DNA from: Geodermatophilaceae bacterium NBWT11
GTDB lineage: Bacteria > Actinomycetota > Actinomycetes > Mycobacteriales > Geodermatophilaceae
Length of the DNA stretch: 64,000 nt
Assembly: GCA_014218215.1 (NCBI GenBank)
Contig: CP043652.1
Span: 1,550,001 to 1,614,000 of the forward strand
Direction: 5' to 3'
Below the pieces are notes generated by a model. It searched no databases. It was given only the letters and a program-made list of their open reading frames with translations, and was not told where the DNA came from. Positions within the stretch are counted from its first letter, which is position 1. Each line of letters opens with the position of its first letter. The position numbers and the translations under genes are program-made. Positions 37,195 through 45,820 of this stretch are shown here, in pieces.

Positions 37195-39130
37195 CCGCCC
37201 GGGTCAGGGCGACGTAGAGCCGGTGCAGCCCGCGCGGCTCGGCGGCGACGATGGCGGCGGGCTCGACGACCACGACGTGGTCGAACTCCAGGCCCTTCAC
37301 CAGCGACGCGGGGACGACGGCGACCCGGGCGGCCTCGGCGTCGTCGGTGAGCGCCGGCGCGTCGAGTCCACCGGCGGCCAGCAGGGCGACCAGCGCCGGC
37401 ACGTCGGCGTCCGCGCAGACCACCCCGGTCGAGCCCGCCGTGCCGGACAGCTCCGTCACGACCTCCACCAGCGGCTCGGCCAGCGCGGTCACCCGGCGCA
37501 CCTGCAGCGCACCGGGGTCCGAGCGCACCGCGGTCGCCGGCGGCAGACCGGGCGCGATGGTCGGCAGCAACCGGTTGGCGAACGCCAGCACCTCCCCGGG
37601 CACCCGGTACCCGCGGGTCAGCGGCCGGACGACGGTGTCCGGGCGGCCCAGCGCGGCCAGCGTCTGCGACCAGTCGGCGACCGCCCACGGGCTGGTCGCC
37701 TGGGCCAGGTCACCCAGCACGGTCAGCGACCCGGCGCCCAGCCGGCGCGCGATGGCCCGGCACTGCATCGGGGACAGGTCCTGCGCCTCGTCGACGACCA
37801 CGTGCCCGTGACCCGCCGTCCGCTCCAGCAGCCCGGCGACCTCGTCGACCAGCACCGCGTCGGCCTCGGTCCAGCGGGAGGCGCGCACCGAGCGGGCCGC
37901 CGGCCGCAGGAGCAGCGCCTGCTCGGCGTCCTCCAGCACCCCCCGGCCGGCCCGGGCGAGCAGGTCGGGGTCCGACAGCACCCGGGCGACCAGCCCCGCG
38001 GGGTCGACCGGGGGCCAGTGCGCGTCGCAGAACGCCCGCACCTCGGGTGACCGGGCCGCCGTCCGGGTCTCGGCGTCGGTGGGGCTGCCGCCGGCCGCCT
38101 CCTTCTGCCGGCGGGCGTCCTCGGCCAGGGTCAGGGCCAGTCGTTCCCGGCCGGCGGCGTAGTGCACGACGTCCCCGGTGCCCGAGCCCGAGCGGCGCAG
38201 GTCGTCCACGTGCCGCTTGAGCCGGTCCACCTCGATCCGGTACCGGCGGCCGGTGAGCGTCACCTGGATGGACTCCGTCGGCTTCACCACCCCGCGCCAC
38301 AGCGCCCGGCGCAGCACCTCGGCCATCCGCTCGTCGCCCTTCAGGACGGCGACGGCGGGGGCGTCGACCGCACGCACCGGCACCCGGTCGACCAGGTCGG
38401 CGACCGTGGCCTGCTCCACCTCGACCTCGCCGAGGGTGGGCAGCACCTGCTCGATGTAGCGCAGGAACGCCCGGTTGGGGCCGACGACCAGGACGCCGGT
38501 GCGACCCAGCTGGGCGCCGTGTGTGTAGAGCAGGTAGGCCGCACGGTGCAGCCCCACGGCGGTCTTGCCGGTGCCCGGGGCGCCCTGCACGCAGATCGAC
38601 TCGGCCAGCGGGGCGCGGACGACGTCGTCCTGGTCGGGCTGGATGGTGGCCACGATGTCGCGCATCGGACCGGAGCGCGGCCGCTCGACCTCCTGCCGCA
38701 GCAGGTCCGAGGGACCGTCGTCGGCGGCCAGCGACTCGTCCTCGTAGGAGGTGAGCAGGCCCTCGCTGAACCCGAACCGGCGACGGCGCTCCAGACCCTG
38801 CGGGTCGGCGGCACTGGCCTGGTAGAACGGCCGGCTCATCGGCGCCCGCCAGTCGATGACCACCGGGTCACCGGCGACGTCGCGCACGTGCCGCCGGCCG
38901 ACGTGGAAGGACTCGACGCCGGAGTCGGTGCGGCCGAAGAACGGGGGCGCGCCCGGGTCGGCGGCCAGGGAGCGCAGCCGCTGCACGCGGGCGGCGCCCA
39001 GCCGCTCCGACGCCCAGGCGTCGACCCCGGCGTCGGCGGTCGCGCGGGTGGCCGCGTGCATCACCTGCAGGCAGGCGGCGGCGTGCTCGAGGTGGGCCCG
39101 CTCGGCGGCCAGGACGGGATCGGGGGACAC
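37136..39130 (-). CDS. HelD-like UvrD/Rep family helicase (RNA polymerase-recycling type)
   Basis: Superfamily 1 ATPase of 664 residues resembling actinobacterial HelD, a protein that frees stalled RNA polymerase from DNA. Visible parts: an N-terminal helical segment (1-60), the DWRAPMSRPFYQAS motif (about 93-106), Walker A GAPGTGKT (183-190) with the HelD signature GLHRAAYLLY after it, motif II VVVDEAQDLSPMQ (about 445-457), QAT-type motif III region and late SLVKGLEFDHVVVVEP and RLYVALTRA. The start is GTG at 39130, and the N-terminus begins with SPDPVLAAERAHLEHA. No rifamycin-associated element is seen upstream. It overlaps DUF421 by 59 bases at the tail. Function in RNAP recycling is inferred from family. 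Confidence 0.87.
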   Translation of the reverse strand: MSPDPVLAAERAHLEHAAACLQVMHAATRATADAGVDAWASERLGAARVQRLRSLAADPGAPPFFGRTDSGVESFHVGRRHVRDVAGDPVVIDWRAPMSRPFYQASAADPQGLERRRRFGFSEGLLTSYEDESLAADDGPSDLLRQEVERPRSGPMRDIVATIQPDQDDVVRAPLAESICVQGAPGTGKTAVGLHRAAYLLYTHGAQLGRTGVLVVGPNRAFLRYIEQVLPTLGEVEVEQATVADLVDRVPVRAVDAPAVAVLKGDERMAEVLRRALWRGVVKPTESIQVTLTGRRYRIEVDRLKRHVDDLRRSGSGTGDVVHYAAGRERLALTLAEDARRQKEAAGGSPTDAETRTAARSPEVRAFCDAHWPPVDPAGLVARVLSDPDLLARAGRGVLEDAEQALLLRPAARSVRASRWTEADAVLVDEVAGLLERTAGHGHVVVDEAQDLSPMQCRAIARRLGAGSLTVLGDLAQATSPWAVADWSQTLAALGRPDTVVRPLTRGYRVPGEVLAFANRLLPTIAPGLPPATAVRSDPGALQVRRVTALAEPLVEVVTELSGTAGSTGVVCADADVPALVALLAAGGLDAPALTDDAEAARVAVVPASLVKGLEFDHVVVVEPAAIVAAEPRGLHRLYVALTRAVSSLVVLHRGELPAALAVR

Positions 39131-39160
39131 GATCGCGCGACGCTACGCCTCCCGCTGCCC

Positions 39161-39166
39161 TACCGT
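39161..39166 (+). promoter_or_regulatory. -10 element (TACCGT) of a leaderless message
   Basis: TACCGT matches the actinobacterial TAnnnT -10 consensus. It lies six bases before the ATG at 39173, the spacing expected for a leaderless transcript, and no ribosome-binding site is present. Located in the 42-base gap to the divergent HelD-like gene. Confidence 0.65.
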
Positions 39167-39172
39167 GCGGCC

Positions 39173-39352
39173 ATGGAGATCGCACTGCTCGCGGTGGGTG
39201 CTCTGTCGGCGGGCCTGCTGGTCAGGGCGCTGCGCCGGCGTCGGGACGGCTGGTACGCCGACGGGGACGACCCGCCGGCCACCGATGCCCGCGGCGCGGT
39301 GGACCGGAACAGCTGGATGCTCGGCGGCGGTGGGGGTGGCGGCGGGGGCTGA
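39173..39352 (+). CDS. Predicted leaderless miniprotein with one N-terminal membrane helix
   Basis: Open frame for 59 residues that I do not recognise. It starts with a hydrophobic helix (MEIALLAVGALSAGLLVRAL), then RRRRDG, an acidic stretch and a terminal run of nine glycines after MLGG. The N-in arrangement and Arg cluster fit a single-pass small membrane protein. Its start lies six bases after a TACCGT -10 element, so translation of a leaderless message is likely. It is divergent from the HelD-like helicase, and its stop is three bases from the convergent hydrolase gene. Whether it is made needs transcript or ribosome-profiling data. Confidence 0.55.
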   Translation: MEIALLAVGALSAGLLVRALRRRRDGWYADGDDPPATDARGAVDRNSWMLGGGGGGGGG

Positions 39353-39355
39353 GCG

Positions 39356-40084
39356 TCAGCCCACCGCGCGGACCAACTCCACGACGGCGTCGGGCGCGGT
39401 GACCATCAGGTCGTGCCCGACGTCGAGGGAGACGGTGCGCCAGGCCGGGTCCGCGGCGGCCCGGGCCAGCAGGTGGTCGGCGAAGGGCTGCGCCCAGCGG
39501 GTCGCCCGCACGTAGGTGCGCGGCGCCGCCGAGGGCCCGAACGCCAGGGGCTCGGCCCAGACCGCGAGGGAGTCGTCGGTCAGCCGGGCGTCCACCCAGG
39601 CCCGGTCGGCCGGGTCCTCGACGCCCAGGTCGGCGGCCCGGGAGCGGTCGGGGGTCAGCCGCCAGCGCTCCCCGGGGAAGCCCGGCTGCGCGCGGCGGGC
39701 CCGGCGCCGGGCGACGACGTCGTCGGGCTCGCCCTGGTCGAGGACGTCCAGGTGCGACTGGCCCGGCAGCGGGACCACCGCGTCCAGGTACAGCAGGTGC
39801 CGCACCCGGTCGGGGAGCCGGTCGGCCACCCCGGTGGTGACCATCCCGCCGGCGCTGTGCCCGACCAGGACGACGTCGCGGAGGTCCTCCAGCTCGACCA
39901 GCCGGACCACGGCGGTCACCCGGTCGGCCAGCGTCGTCGCCGCGGTGAGCAGGTGGGCGTGCTCACCGGCCCCGGACAGGCTCGGCGCGTGCACCGTCCA
40001 GCCCGCGGCGCGCAGCGGGGCGGCGACCCGCTGCCAGCACCAGCCGCCGTGGAAGCCCCCGTGCACCAGGACGGCGGTGGGCAC
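39356..40084 (-). CDS. Alpha/beta hydrolase (salicylate esterase/hydroxynitrile lyase-like)
   Basis: Cytosolic hydrolase of 242 residues. N-terminal oxyanion motif LVHGGFHGGWCWQRVA (about 6-21), nucleophile serine in VGHSAGG (Ser about 78), LYLDAVVPLPG (about 100) and a C-terminal histidine in DVGHDLMV (about 225) give the full triad region. The length and HGxxHGxWCW motif place it with the plant-MES/HNL-like group of bacterial esterases. The start is GTG at 40084; it follows the enoyl-CoA hydratase-family gene by four bases, so the genes 41953-39356 likely form one operon. Substrate unknown, perhaps an ester linked to acyl-CoA metabolism. Confidence 0.85.
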   Translation of the reverse strand: MPTAVLVHGGFHGGWCWQRVAAPLRAAGWTVHAPSLSGAGEHAHLLTAATTLADRVTAVVRLVELEDLRDVVLVGHSAGGMVTTGVADRLPDRVRHLLYLDAVVPLPGQSHLDVLDQGEPDDVVARRRARRAQPGFPGERWRLTPDRSRAADLGVEDPADRAWVDARLTDDSLAVWAEPLAFGPSAAPRTYVRATRWAQPFADHLLARAAADPAWRTVSLDVGHDLMVTAPDAVVELVRAVG

Positions 40085-40088
40085 CGAC

Positions 40089-41102
40089 TCAGAGCTCCAG
40101 GTCGTCGGCCCGGGGCGCGAGGTGGCGGGCCACCTCGCCCGGGTCCACCCCGGCCAGGCTCGCGGGCCGCCAGTGCGGGTCGCGGGTCTTCTCCACCACC
40201 TGGGCCCGGATGCCCTCGGCGACGTCGGGCCGACCCAGGCTCGCCGAGGAGATCCGGTACTCCTGCACCAGCGCCTCGGGCAGGGTCATGGTCGCCGCCG
40301 AGCGCACCGCGGCGAGGGTGACGGCGACCGCGGTCGGGCTCTTGGTGCCGATCAGCTCCCCGGCCTCCCGGGCGGCGGGCACGTCGGAGGCCAGCAGCCG
40401 CTCGACGACCACGGCGGCGTCGTCCCCGGCGTAGCAGGCGTCGATCCAGCCGCGGTCGAGCTCGGGTGGTCCCGGGTCGACCGCCGCGGCCCGGACGGCC
40501 GACTCCAGGGAGGCCCACGTGGTCGGCGCGTCCAGGCCGTCGAGGGAGGAGACGCACACGTCGGCCAGCCCGCAGGCGATCGCGTCGGCCGGCCCGGCCG
40601 AGGTCCCGGTGAGCGCCAGGTGGGTGCCCAGCTCGCCCGGGGCGTGCGCCAGCAGGTGGGTGCCGCCGACGTCGGGCACCAGCCCGATGGTCACCTCCGG
40701 CATCCCCAGCCGGGACGACGACGTCACCACCCGCAGCGAGGCGTGGCAGCCCAGCCCGACCCCGCCGCCCAGCACGATCCCGGGCAGCAGGGTCACCACC
40801 GGCTTGGGGTAGGCGCCGATCCGGGCGTTCATCCGGTACTCGTCACGCCACAGGGCCCGGGCGGCCACACCGTCCCCGAGCGCGGACTCCCGGATCGCCT
40901 TGACGTCGCCGCCGGCGCAGAACCCGCGGTCGCCCTCGCTGTCGACGAGCACGCACTCGACGGCGTCGTCCTGCGCCCAGGCGGCGAGCGCGGCGTCGAC
41001 CGCGGCGATCATCGGGTGGGTCAGGGCGTTGATCGCCCGCGGTCGGGTGAGGGTGATCCGCCCGACGGCGCCCTGCAGGCCGATCCGGACGTCGTCGGTC
41101 AC
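40089..41102 (-). CDS. Enoyl-CoA hydratase/isomerase family, 3-hydroxyisobutyryl-CoA hydrolase-like
   Basis: Crotonase-superfamily protein of 337 residues. The length, beyond the ~260 of ordinary hydratases, and the C-terminal extension (SKTRDPHW-type motif, here VVEKTRDPHWRP) match 3-hydroxyisobutyryl-CoA hydrolase of valine catabolism. Oxyanion-hole motifs are RGFCAGGDVKAIRE (about 60-73) and LPGIVLGGGVGLGCHASLRVV (about 100-121); the catalytic acidic residue lies in GMPEVTIGLVPDVGG (Glu about 133, Asp about 141). The GTG start at 41102 shares its first base with the stop of the upstream dehydrogenase gene. Together with that gene and IcmF opposite it suggests valine/isobutyryl-CoA metabolism. 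Confidence 0.85.
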   Translation of the reverse strand: MTDDVRIGLQGAVGRITLTRPRAINALTHPMIAAVDAALAAWAQDDAVECVLVDSEGDRGFCAGGDVKAIRESALGDGVAARALWRDEYRMNARIGAYPKPVVTLLPGIVLGGGVGLGCHASLRVVTSSSRLGMPEVTIGLVPDVGGTHLLAHAPGELGTHLALTGTSAGPADAIACGLADVCVSSLDGLDAPTTWASLESAVRAAAVDPGPPELDRGWIDACYAGDDAAVVVERLLASDVPAAREAGELIGTKSPTAVAVTLAAVRSAATMTLPEALVQEYRISSASLGRPDVAEGIRAQVVEKTRDPHWRPASLAGVDPGEVARHLAPRADDLEL

Positions 41103-41953
41103 TACTTCGCGTAGGGGAAGAAGCCCCGGCCGGTCTTCCGGCCGAGCAGACCCGCGTCGACCATCCGCAGCAGCAGCGGCGGCGGGGCGTACAGCGGCTC
41201 CTTGAACTCCGCGTACATCGACTGCGCGACGGCCGCGGTGGTGTCCAGCCCGATCAGGTCGGCCAGGGCGAGGGGGCCCTGCGGGTGGGCGCAGCCCTGC
41301 ACCATGCCGGCGTCGATGTCCTCGGCGGAGGCGAAGCCGGACTCCATCATCCGGATCGCGCTCAGCACGTAGGGGATGAGCAGGGCGTTCACGATGAACC
41401 CGGCCCGGTCCTTGGAGCGGATCGTGGTCTTGCCCAGCTGGGTCTCGGCGAAGTCGGTGACCGTCGCGAGCGTCTCGTCGCTGGTCAGCAGGCTGGCCAC
41501 GATCTCCACCAGCGGCAGCACGGGCGCGGGGTTGAAGAAGTGCACCCCGACGACCTTGTCCGGCCGCTTGGTGACGCTGGCCATCTTCACCAGCGGGATG
41601 GAGGAGGTGTTCGAGGCCAGGATCGCGTCCGGCGGGAGGATCTCGTCGAGCTTGCGGAACAGGTCGAGCTTGAGCTCCTCGATCTCCGGCGCGGCCTCGA
41701 TGACCAGCTCGGAGTGCACGACGGCCTGCAGCGAGGTGGCGACGTCGACCCGGGCGAACGCGGCGTCGGCGTCCTCCTGGGAGATCCGGCCCGAGGTCGC
41801 CGCGCGCTGCAGCGACTTCTCCATCCGGGCCCGGAACCGCTCGGCGCCGGCCTCGTCGGCCTCGACCACGACGACGTCGCAGCCCGCCCGGGCGCTGACC
41901 TCGGCGATGCCGGCCCCCATGGTGCCGCCACCGATGACTGCGATGCGCTGCAT
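41102..41953 (-). CDS. 3-hydroxyacyl-CoA (3-hydroxybutyryl-CoA) dehydrogenase
   Basis: NAD-dependent dehydrogenase of 283 residues. Rossmann motif IAVIGGGTMGAGIAEVSARAG (about 4-24), then VIEAAPEIEELKLDLFRKLD, LASNTSSIPL and VGVHFFNPAPVLPLVEIV (with the active-site His about 138 in HFFNP). A C-terminal helical domain with SKDRAGFIVNALLIPYVLSAIRMME and HPQGPLALADLIGLD ends in GRKTGRGFF. The ATG at 41953 has a GGAGGAG site upstream. It reads away from the IcmF operon across a divergent region with paired TGGACGTCCA palindromes. Short-chain specificity (PaaH/Hbd type) is likely from length. Confidence 0.9.
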   Translation of the reverse strand: MQRIAVIGGGTMGAGIAEVSARAGCDVVVVEADEAGAERFRARMEKSLQRAATSGRISQEDADAAFARVDVATSLQAVVHSELVIEAAPEIEELKLDLFRKLDEILPPDAILASNTSSIPLVKMASVTKRPDKVVGVHFFNPAPVLPLVEIVASLLTSDETLATVTDFAETQLGKTTIRSKDRAGFIVNALLIPYVLSAIRMMESGFASAEDIDAGMVQGCAHPQGPLALADLIGLDTTAAVAQSMYAEFKEPLYAPPPLLLRMVDAGLLGRKTGRGFFPYAK

Positions 41954-42002
41954 CCCCAACTCCTCCTGCTCGACGGGACCCCACGGTGTCACGACGACGA
42001 TG

Positions 42003-42048
42003 CGTGGACGTCCAAGTACTTCCGGCGTAGGTTACGTGGACGTCCAAG
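42003..42048. promoter_or_regulatory. Paired palindromic operators CGTGGACGTCCAAG
   Basis: The 14-mer CGTGGACGTCCAAG occurs at 42003-42016 and 42035-42048. Each contains the perfect 10-bp palindrome TGGACGTCCA, and the two copies are 32 bases apart (about three helical turns). They lie in the divergent promoter of the dehydrogenase operon and icmF. The MarR protein in the icmF operon is the natural candidate ligand-binder. Confidence 0.75.
42005..42033 (+). promoter_or_regulatory. Predicted icmF promoter
   Basis: TGGACG (42005-42010) as -35 and TAGGTT (42028-42033) as -10 are separated by 17 bases. The first operator copy overlaps the -35 and the second lies over the start region, so a bound regulator would block it. 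Confidence 0.6.
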
Positions 42049-42092
42049 CACCTCCGCGCCGCACCCCGGCACCGTCGCCGTCTGGAGCCCCC

Positions 42093-45000
42093 ATGGCCGA
42101 CCTCCACGTCCCCGCGAACCCGGTCCGGTTCGTCACCGCCGCGAGCCTGTTCGACGGCCACGACGCCGCGATCAACGTGATGCGGCGGCTGCTGCAGGCC
42201 CAGGGCGCCGAGGTCGTGCACCTCGGGCACGACCGCAGCGTGGCCACCGTCGTCCGCGCGGCGATGGAGGAGGACGCCCAGGGCATCGCGCTGAGCTCCT
42301 ACCAGGGCGGGCACGTCGAGTACTTCAGCTACCTGGTCGAGGAGCTGGAGCGGCACGGCGCCGGGCACGTGCAGGTGTTCGGCGGGGGCGGCGGCGTGAT
42401 CGTCCCCGAGGAGATCGCCACCCTCCGCGAGCGCGGTGTGAAGATCTTCGCCCCCGAGGACGGCCAGAAGCTCGGCCTGCCCGGGATGATCAACACCCTC
42501 ATCGAGGCCTGCGACGTCGACCTGGCCGGTGCCGGGCCGGACGTCGAGGCGCTGCTCACCGGCGACCCGGCCGCCCTGGCCCGGGCGATCACCGTGCTCG
42601 AGGCCGGCCGCTCCCCCGAGCTCGCCGAGCGGGTGACGAAGGAGGCGGCGCAGCGGCACGTCCCCGTCCTGGGCATCACCGGCACCGGCGGCTCGGGCAA
42701 GTCCTCGCTGACCGACGAGCTGCTCCGCCGGCTCCGGCTGGACCAGGAGGACAAGCTCCGCATCGCCGTCCTCGCCGTCGACCCGTCCCGTCGCCGCGGC
42801 GGCGGTGCACTGCTGGGCGACCGGATCCGGATGAACGCGCTGGAGACCGGCGACCGCAACTCCACGTTCTTCCGCTCGCTGGCCACCCGCACCGCCGGTG
42901 CTCAGGTGCCCGAGCACCTCGACCACGTCATCTCCGCGGTCAAGGCCGCCGGATACGACCTGGTGATCGTGGAGACCCCGGGCATCGGCCAGGGCGATGC
43001 CGCGATCCTCCCGTACAGCGACGTCTCGCTGTACGTGATGACGCCGGAGTTCGGCGCCGCCTCACAGCTGGAGAAGATCGACATGCTCGACTTCGCCGAC
43101 GTCGTCGCGGTGAACAAGTTCGAGCGCCGCGGCGCCGAGGACGCCCGCCGCGACGTGGCCCGGCAGATGGTCCGCAACCGCGAGGCGTTCGGGCAGAGCT
43201 GGGACACCATGCCGGTCTTCGGCACCAGCGCCGCCCGGTTCAACGACGACGGCGTCACCGCGCTGTTCCAGGAGCTCAAGACGCTGCTGGCCGCCAAGGG
43301 CCTGGCGCTGGGCTCGGGCGTGCTGCCGCACGTCGACGTCCGGGCGTCGTCCGGGCTGACCAGCGTCGTCCCCTCGTCGAAGGCCCGGTACCTGGCCGAC
43401 GTCGCCGACACCGTGCGCGCCTACCACCGGACGACGGCCGAGCAGGCCGCCCTGGTGCGCCAGCGTCAGCACCTCACCACCGCCGCGCAGCTGCTGGACG
43501 GCGAGGCCGCACAGGCCGCCGCCGCCAAGGCCGCCGCGGTCGAGGGCGAGCTGCTGCCCGCGGTCAAGCACCTGCTCGACGAGTGGCCGGCCCGGGTCGA
43601 GGAGTACTCCGGCGACGAGCTGGTCTACACCGTGCGCGGCAAGGAGATCCACACCCCGCTGACCCGGGAGACCCTCAGCGGCAACAAGGTGCGCCGGGTG
43701 GCCCTGCCGCGCACCGACGACGACGCCCAGCTGGTCGGCTGGCTGCGTCGGGAGAACGTCCCCGGCCACTTCCCGTACACCGCCGGCGTCTTCCCGTTCA
43801 AGCGGCAGGGCGAGGCCCCGGCCCGGATGTTCGCCGGCGAGGGCGACGCGTTCCGCACCAACAAGCGCTTCCAGATGCTGTCGGCGGGCAACGAGGCCAC
43901 CCGGCTGTCGACCGCCTTCGACTCGGTGACCCTCTACGGCCGCGACCCCGAGCTGCGCCCCGACGTCTACGGCAAGGTCGGCACCTCAGGTGTCTCCATC
44001 GCCACCGTCGACGACATGAAGGTGCTCTACGACGGCTTCGACCTCTGCGCGCCGAGCACCTCGGTGTCGATGACCATCAACGGCCCCGCGCCGGCGATCC
44101 TGGCCATGTTCATGAACACCGCGATCGACCAGCGGCTGGACCGCTTCCGGTCCGACGAGGGCCGCGAGCCCACCGGGGACGAGGTCGCCGAGACCCGCGC
44201 GTGGGTGCTGGCCAACGTCCGCGGCACGGTGCAGGCCGACATCCTCAAGGAGGACCAGGGCCAGAACACCTGCATCTTCTCCACCGAGTTCGCGCTGCGC
44301 TGCATGGCCGACATCCAGGAGTGGTTCATCCAGGAGAAGGTGCGCAACTTCTACTCGGTCTCGATCTCCGGCTACCACATCGCCGAGGCCGGGGCGAACC
44401 CCATCAGCCAGCTGGCCTTCACGCTGGCCAACGGGTTCACCTACGTCGAGGCCTACCTGGCCCGCGGCATGAGCATCGACGACTTCGCGCCCAACCTGAG
44501 CTTCTTCTTCTCCAACGGGATGGACGCCGAGTACACCGTCATCGGCCGGGTGGCCCGCCGGATCTGGGCGGTGGCCATGAAGGAGCGCTACGGCGCCAAC
44601 CCCCGGGCCCAGCAGCTGAAGTACCACGTGCAGACGTCGGGCCGCTCCCTGCACGCCCAGGAGATGGACTTCAACGACATCCGGACGTCGCTGCAGGCGC
44701 TGTGCGCGATCTACGACAACGCCAACTCCCTGCACACCAACGCCTACGACGAGGCCGTGACCACCCCCTCGGCGCACTCGGTGCGCCGCGCGCTGGCCAT
44801 CCAGATGATCATCGACCGGGAGTGGGGCCTGGCGATGAACGAGAACCCGCTGCAGGGCTCGTTCGTCGTCGACGAGCTGACCGAGCTGGTCGAGGAGGCC
44901 GTGCTGGCCGAGTTCGACCGCATCGCCGAGCGCGGCGGGGTGCTGGGCGCCATGGAGACCGGCTACCAGCGCGGTCGCATCCAGGACGAGTCGATGCTCT

Positions 45001-45323
45001 ACGAGCACCGCAAGCACGACGGCTCGCTGCCGATCATCGGGGTCAACACCTGGCTGGACCCGAACGCCGGGCAGCAGGAGCCGCAGACCGTCGAGCTGGC
45101 CCGGGCCACCGAGTCGGAGAAGCAGTCCCAGCTGGACCGCCTCGCCGACTTCCACGCCCGGCACGCCGCCGAGGCCCCCGAGGCCCTGGCGAAGCTGCAG
45201 GACGCGGCCATGCACGGCGGCAACGTCTTCGACGCGCTCATGGAGGCCGTGCGGACCTGCTCGCTCGGGCAGATCAGCGAGGCGTTCTTCGAGGTGGGCG
45301 GGCAGTACCGCCGCAACGTCTGA
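42093..45323 (+). CDS. icmF: Fused isobutyryl-CoA mutase (IcmF)
   Basis: Single-chain adenosylcobalamin mutase of 1076 residues that interconverts isobutyryl-CoA and butyryl-CoA. In order: B12-binding domain (about 10-145) with cofactor-ligating His23 in SLFDGHDAA and the conserved SSYQGGHVEYF and GGGGGVIVPEEI; a G3E-type GTPase chaperone (about 190-450) with P-loop GTGGSGKS (197-204) and VETPGIGQGD and VVAVNKFERRGAED; and the substrate-binding TIM barrel (about 520-1076) with LYGRDPELRPDVYGKVGTSGVS, CAPSTSVSMTINGPAP and the late NTWLDPNAG. This order (B12-GTPase-mutase) defines IcmF. The first gene of an operon with MarR, BtuF-like and MBL-fold genes. Valine, isobutyrate or branched-acid use is implied; related substrates such as pivalyl-CoA cannot be excluded. 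Confidence 0.95.
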   Translation: MADLHVPANPVRFVTAASLFDGHDAAINVMRRLLQAQGAEVVHLGHDRSVATVVRAAMEEDAQGIALSSYQGGHVEYFSYLVEELERHGAGHVQVFGGGGGVIVPEEIATLRERGVKIFAPEDGQKLGLPGMINTLIEACDVDLAGAGPDVEALLTGDPAALARAITVLEAGRSPELAERVTKEAAQRHVPVLGITGTGGSGKSSLTDELLRRLRLDQEDKLRIAVLAVDPSRRRGGGALLGDRIRMNALETGDRNSTFFRSLATRTAGAQVPEHLDHVISAVKAAGYDLVIVETPGIGQGDAAILPYSDVSLYVMTPEFGAASQLEKIDMLDFADVVAVNKFERRGAEDARRDVARQMVRNREAFGQSWDTMPVFGTSAARFNDDGVTALFQELKTLLAAKGLALGSGVLPHVDVRASSGLTSVVPSSKARYLADVADTVRAYHRTTAEQAALVRQRQHLTTAAQLLDGEAAQAAAAKAAAVEGELLPAVKHLLDEWPARVEEYSGDELVYTVRGKEIHTPLTRETLSGNKVRRVALPRTDDDAQLVGWLRRENVPGHFPYTAGVFPFKRQGEAPARMFAGEGDAFRTNKRFQMLSAGNEATRLSTAFDSVTLYGRDPELRPDVYGKVGTSGVSIATVDDMKVLYDGFDLCAPSTSVSMTINGPAPAILAMFMNTAIDQRLDRFRSDEGREPTGDEVAETRAWVLANVRGTVQADILKEDQGQNTCIFSTEFALRCMADIQEWFIQEKVRNFYSVSISGYHIAEAGANPISQLAFTLANGFTYVEAYLARGMSIDDFAPNLSFFFSNGMDAEYTVIGRVARRIWAVAMKERYGANPRAQQLKYHVQTSGRSLHAQEMDFNDIRTSLQALCAIYDNANSLHTNAYDEAVTTPSAHSVRRALAIQMIIDREWGLAMNENPLQGSFVVDELTELVEEAVLAEFDRIAERGGVLGAMETGYQRGRIQDESMLYEHRKHDGSLPIIGVNTWLDPNAGQQEPQTVELARATESEKQSQLDRLADFHARHAAEAPEALAKLQDAAMHGGNVFDALMEAVRTCSLGQISEAFFEVGGQYRRNV

Positions 45324-45820
45324 TGGCGCTGCCCTTCGACCCGGTGGCGGAGGCCGCGCGCCAGTGGCGGGAGCACGGGTGGGAGGACGCCGCCGACGGG
45401 ATGACCGCGGTCACCTCGATCATGCGGGCCCAGGCGATCGTGCTGGCCCGGGTGGAGGAGGTGCTCCGGCCGCTGGGGCTCTCCTTCGCCCGGTACGAGC
45501 TGCTGCAGCTGCTGAGCTTCACCCGGTCCGGGTCGCTGCCGATGGCCCGGGCCGGGGCGCTCCTGCAGGTGCACCCCGCCTCGGTCACCAACGCCGCGAC
45601 CCGGCTGGAGGCAGCCGGGTTCGTGCAGCGGCGGCCACACCCCGACGACGGCCGGGCCGTGCTGGTGGAGATCACCGAGCAGGGCCGGTCGGTGGCGGCC
45701 AAGGCCACCGACGAGCTCAACGCCGGGGTCTTCCGTCGCCCCGGGCTGTCGGCGGACTCGGTCCGCACGCTGGTAGACGTCGTCCGGGAGCTGCGGGCCG
45801 ACGCCGGGGACTTCGCGTGA
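45323..45820 (+). CDS. MarR family transcriptional regulator
   Basis: Winged-helix regulator of 165 residues. After an N-terminal helix (WREHGWEDAADGMTAVTSIMRAQAIVLARVEEVLRPLGLSFARYELLQLL), the recognition helix region is MARAGALLQVHPASVTNAATRLEAAG and the wing has VQRRPHPDDGRAVLVEITEQG with the D-x-R motif (DDGRA). The start ATG overlaps the icmF stop as TGATG, and its stop overlaps the next gene in GTGA. It likely senses an acyl-CoA or organic acid and binds the paired TGGACGTCCA sites in front of icmF, giving autoregulation. That pairing is inferred. Confidence 0.9.
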   Translation: MALPFDPVAEAARQWREHGWEDAADGMTAVTSIMRAQAIVLARVEEVLRPLGLSFARYELLQLLSFTRSGSLPMARAGALLQVHPASVTNAATRLEAAGFVQRRPHPDDGRAVLVEITEQGRSVAAKATDELNAGVFRRPGLSADSVRTLVDVVRELRADAGDFA

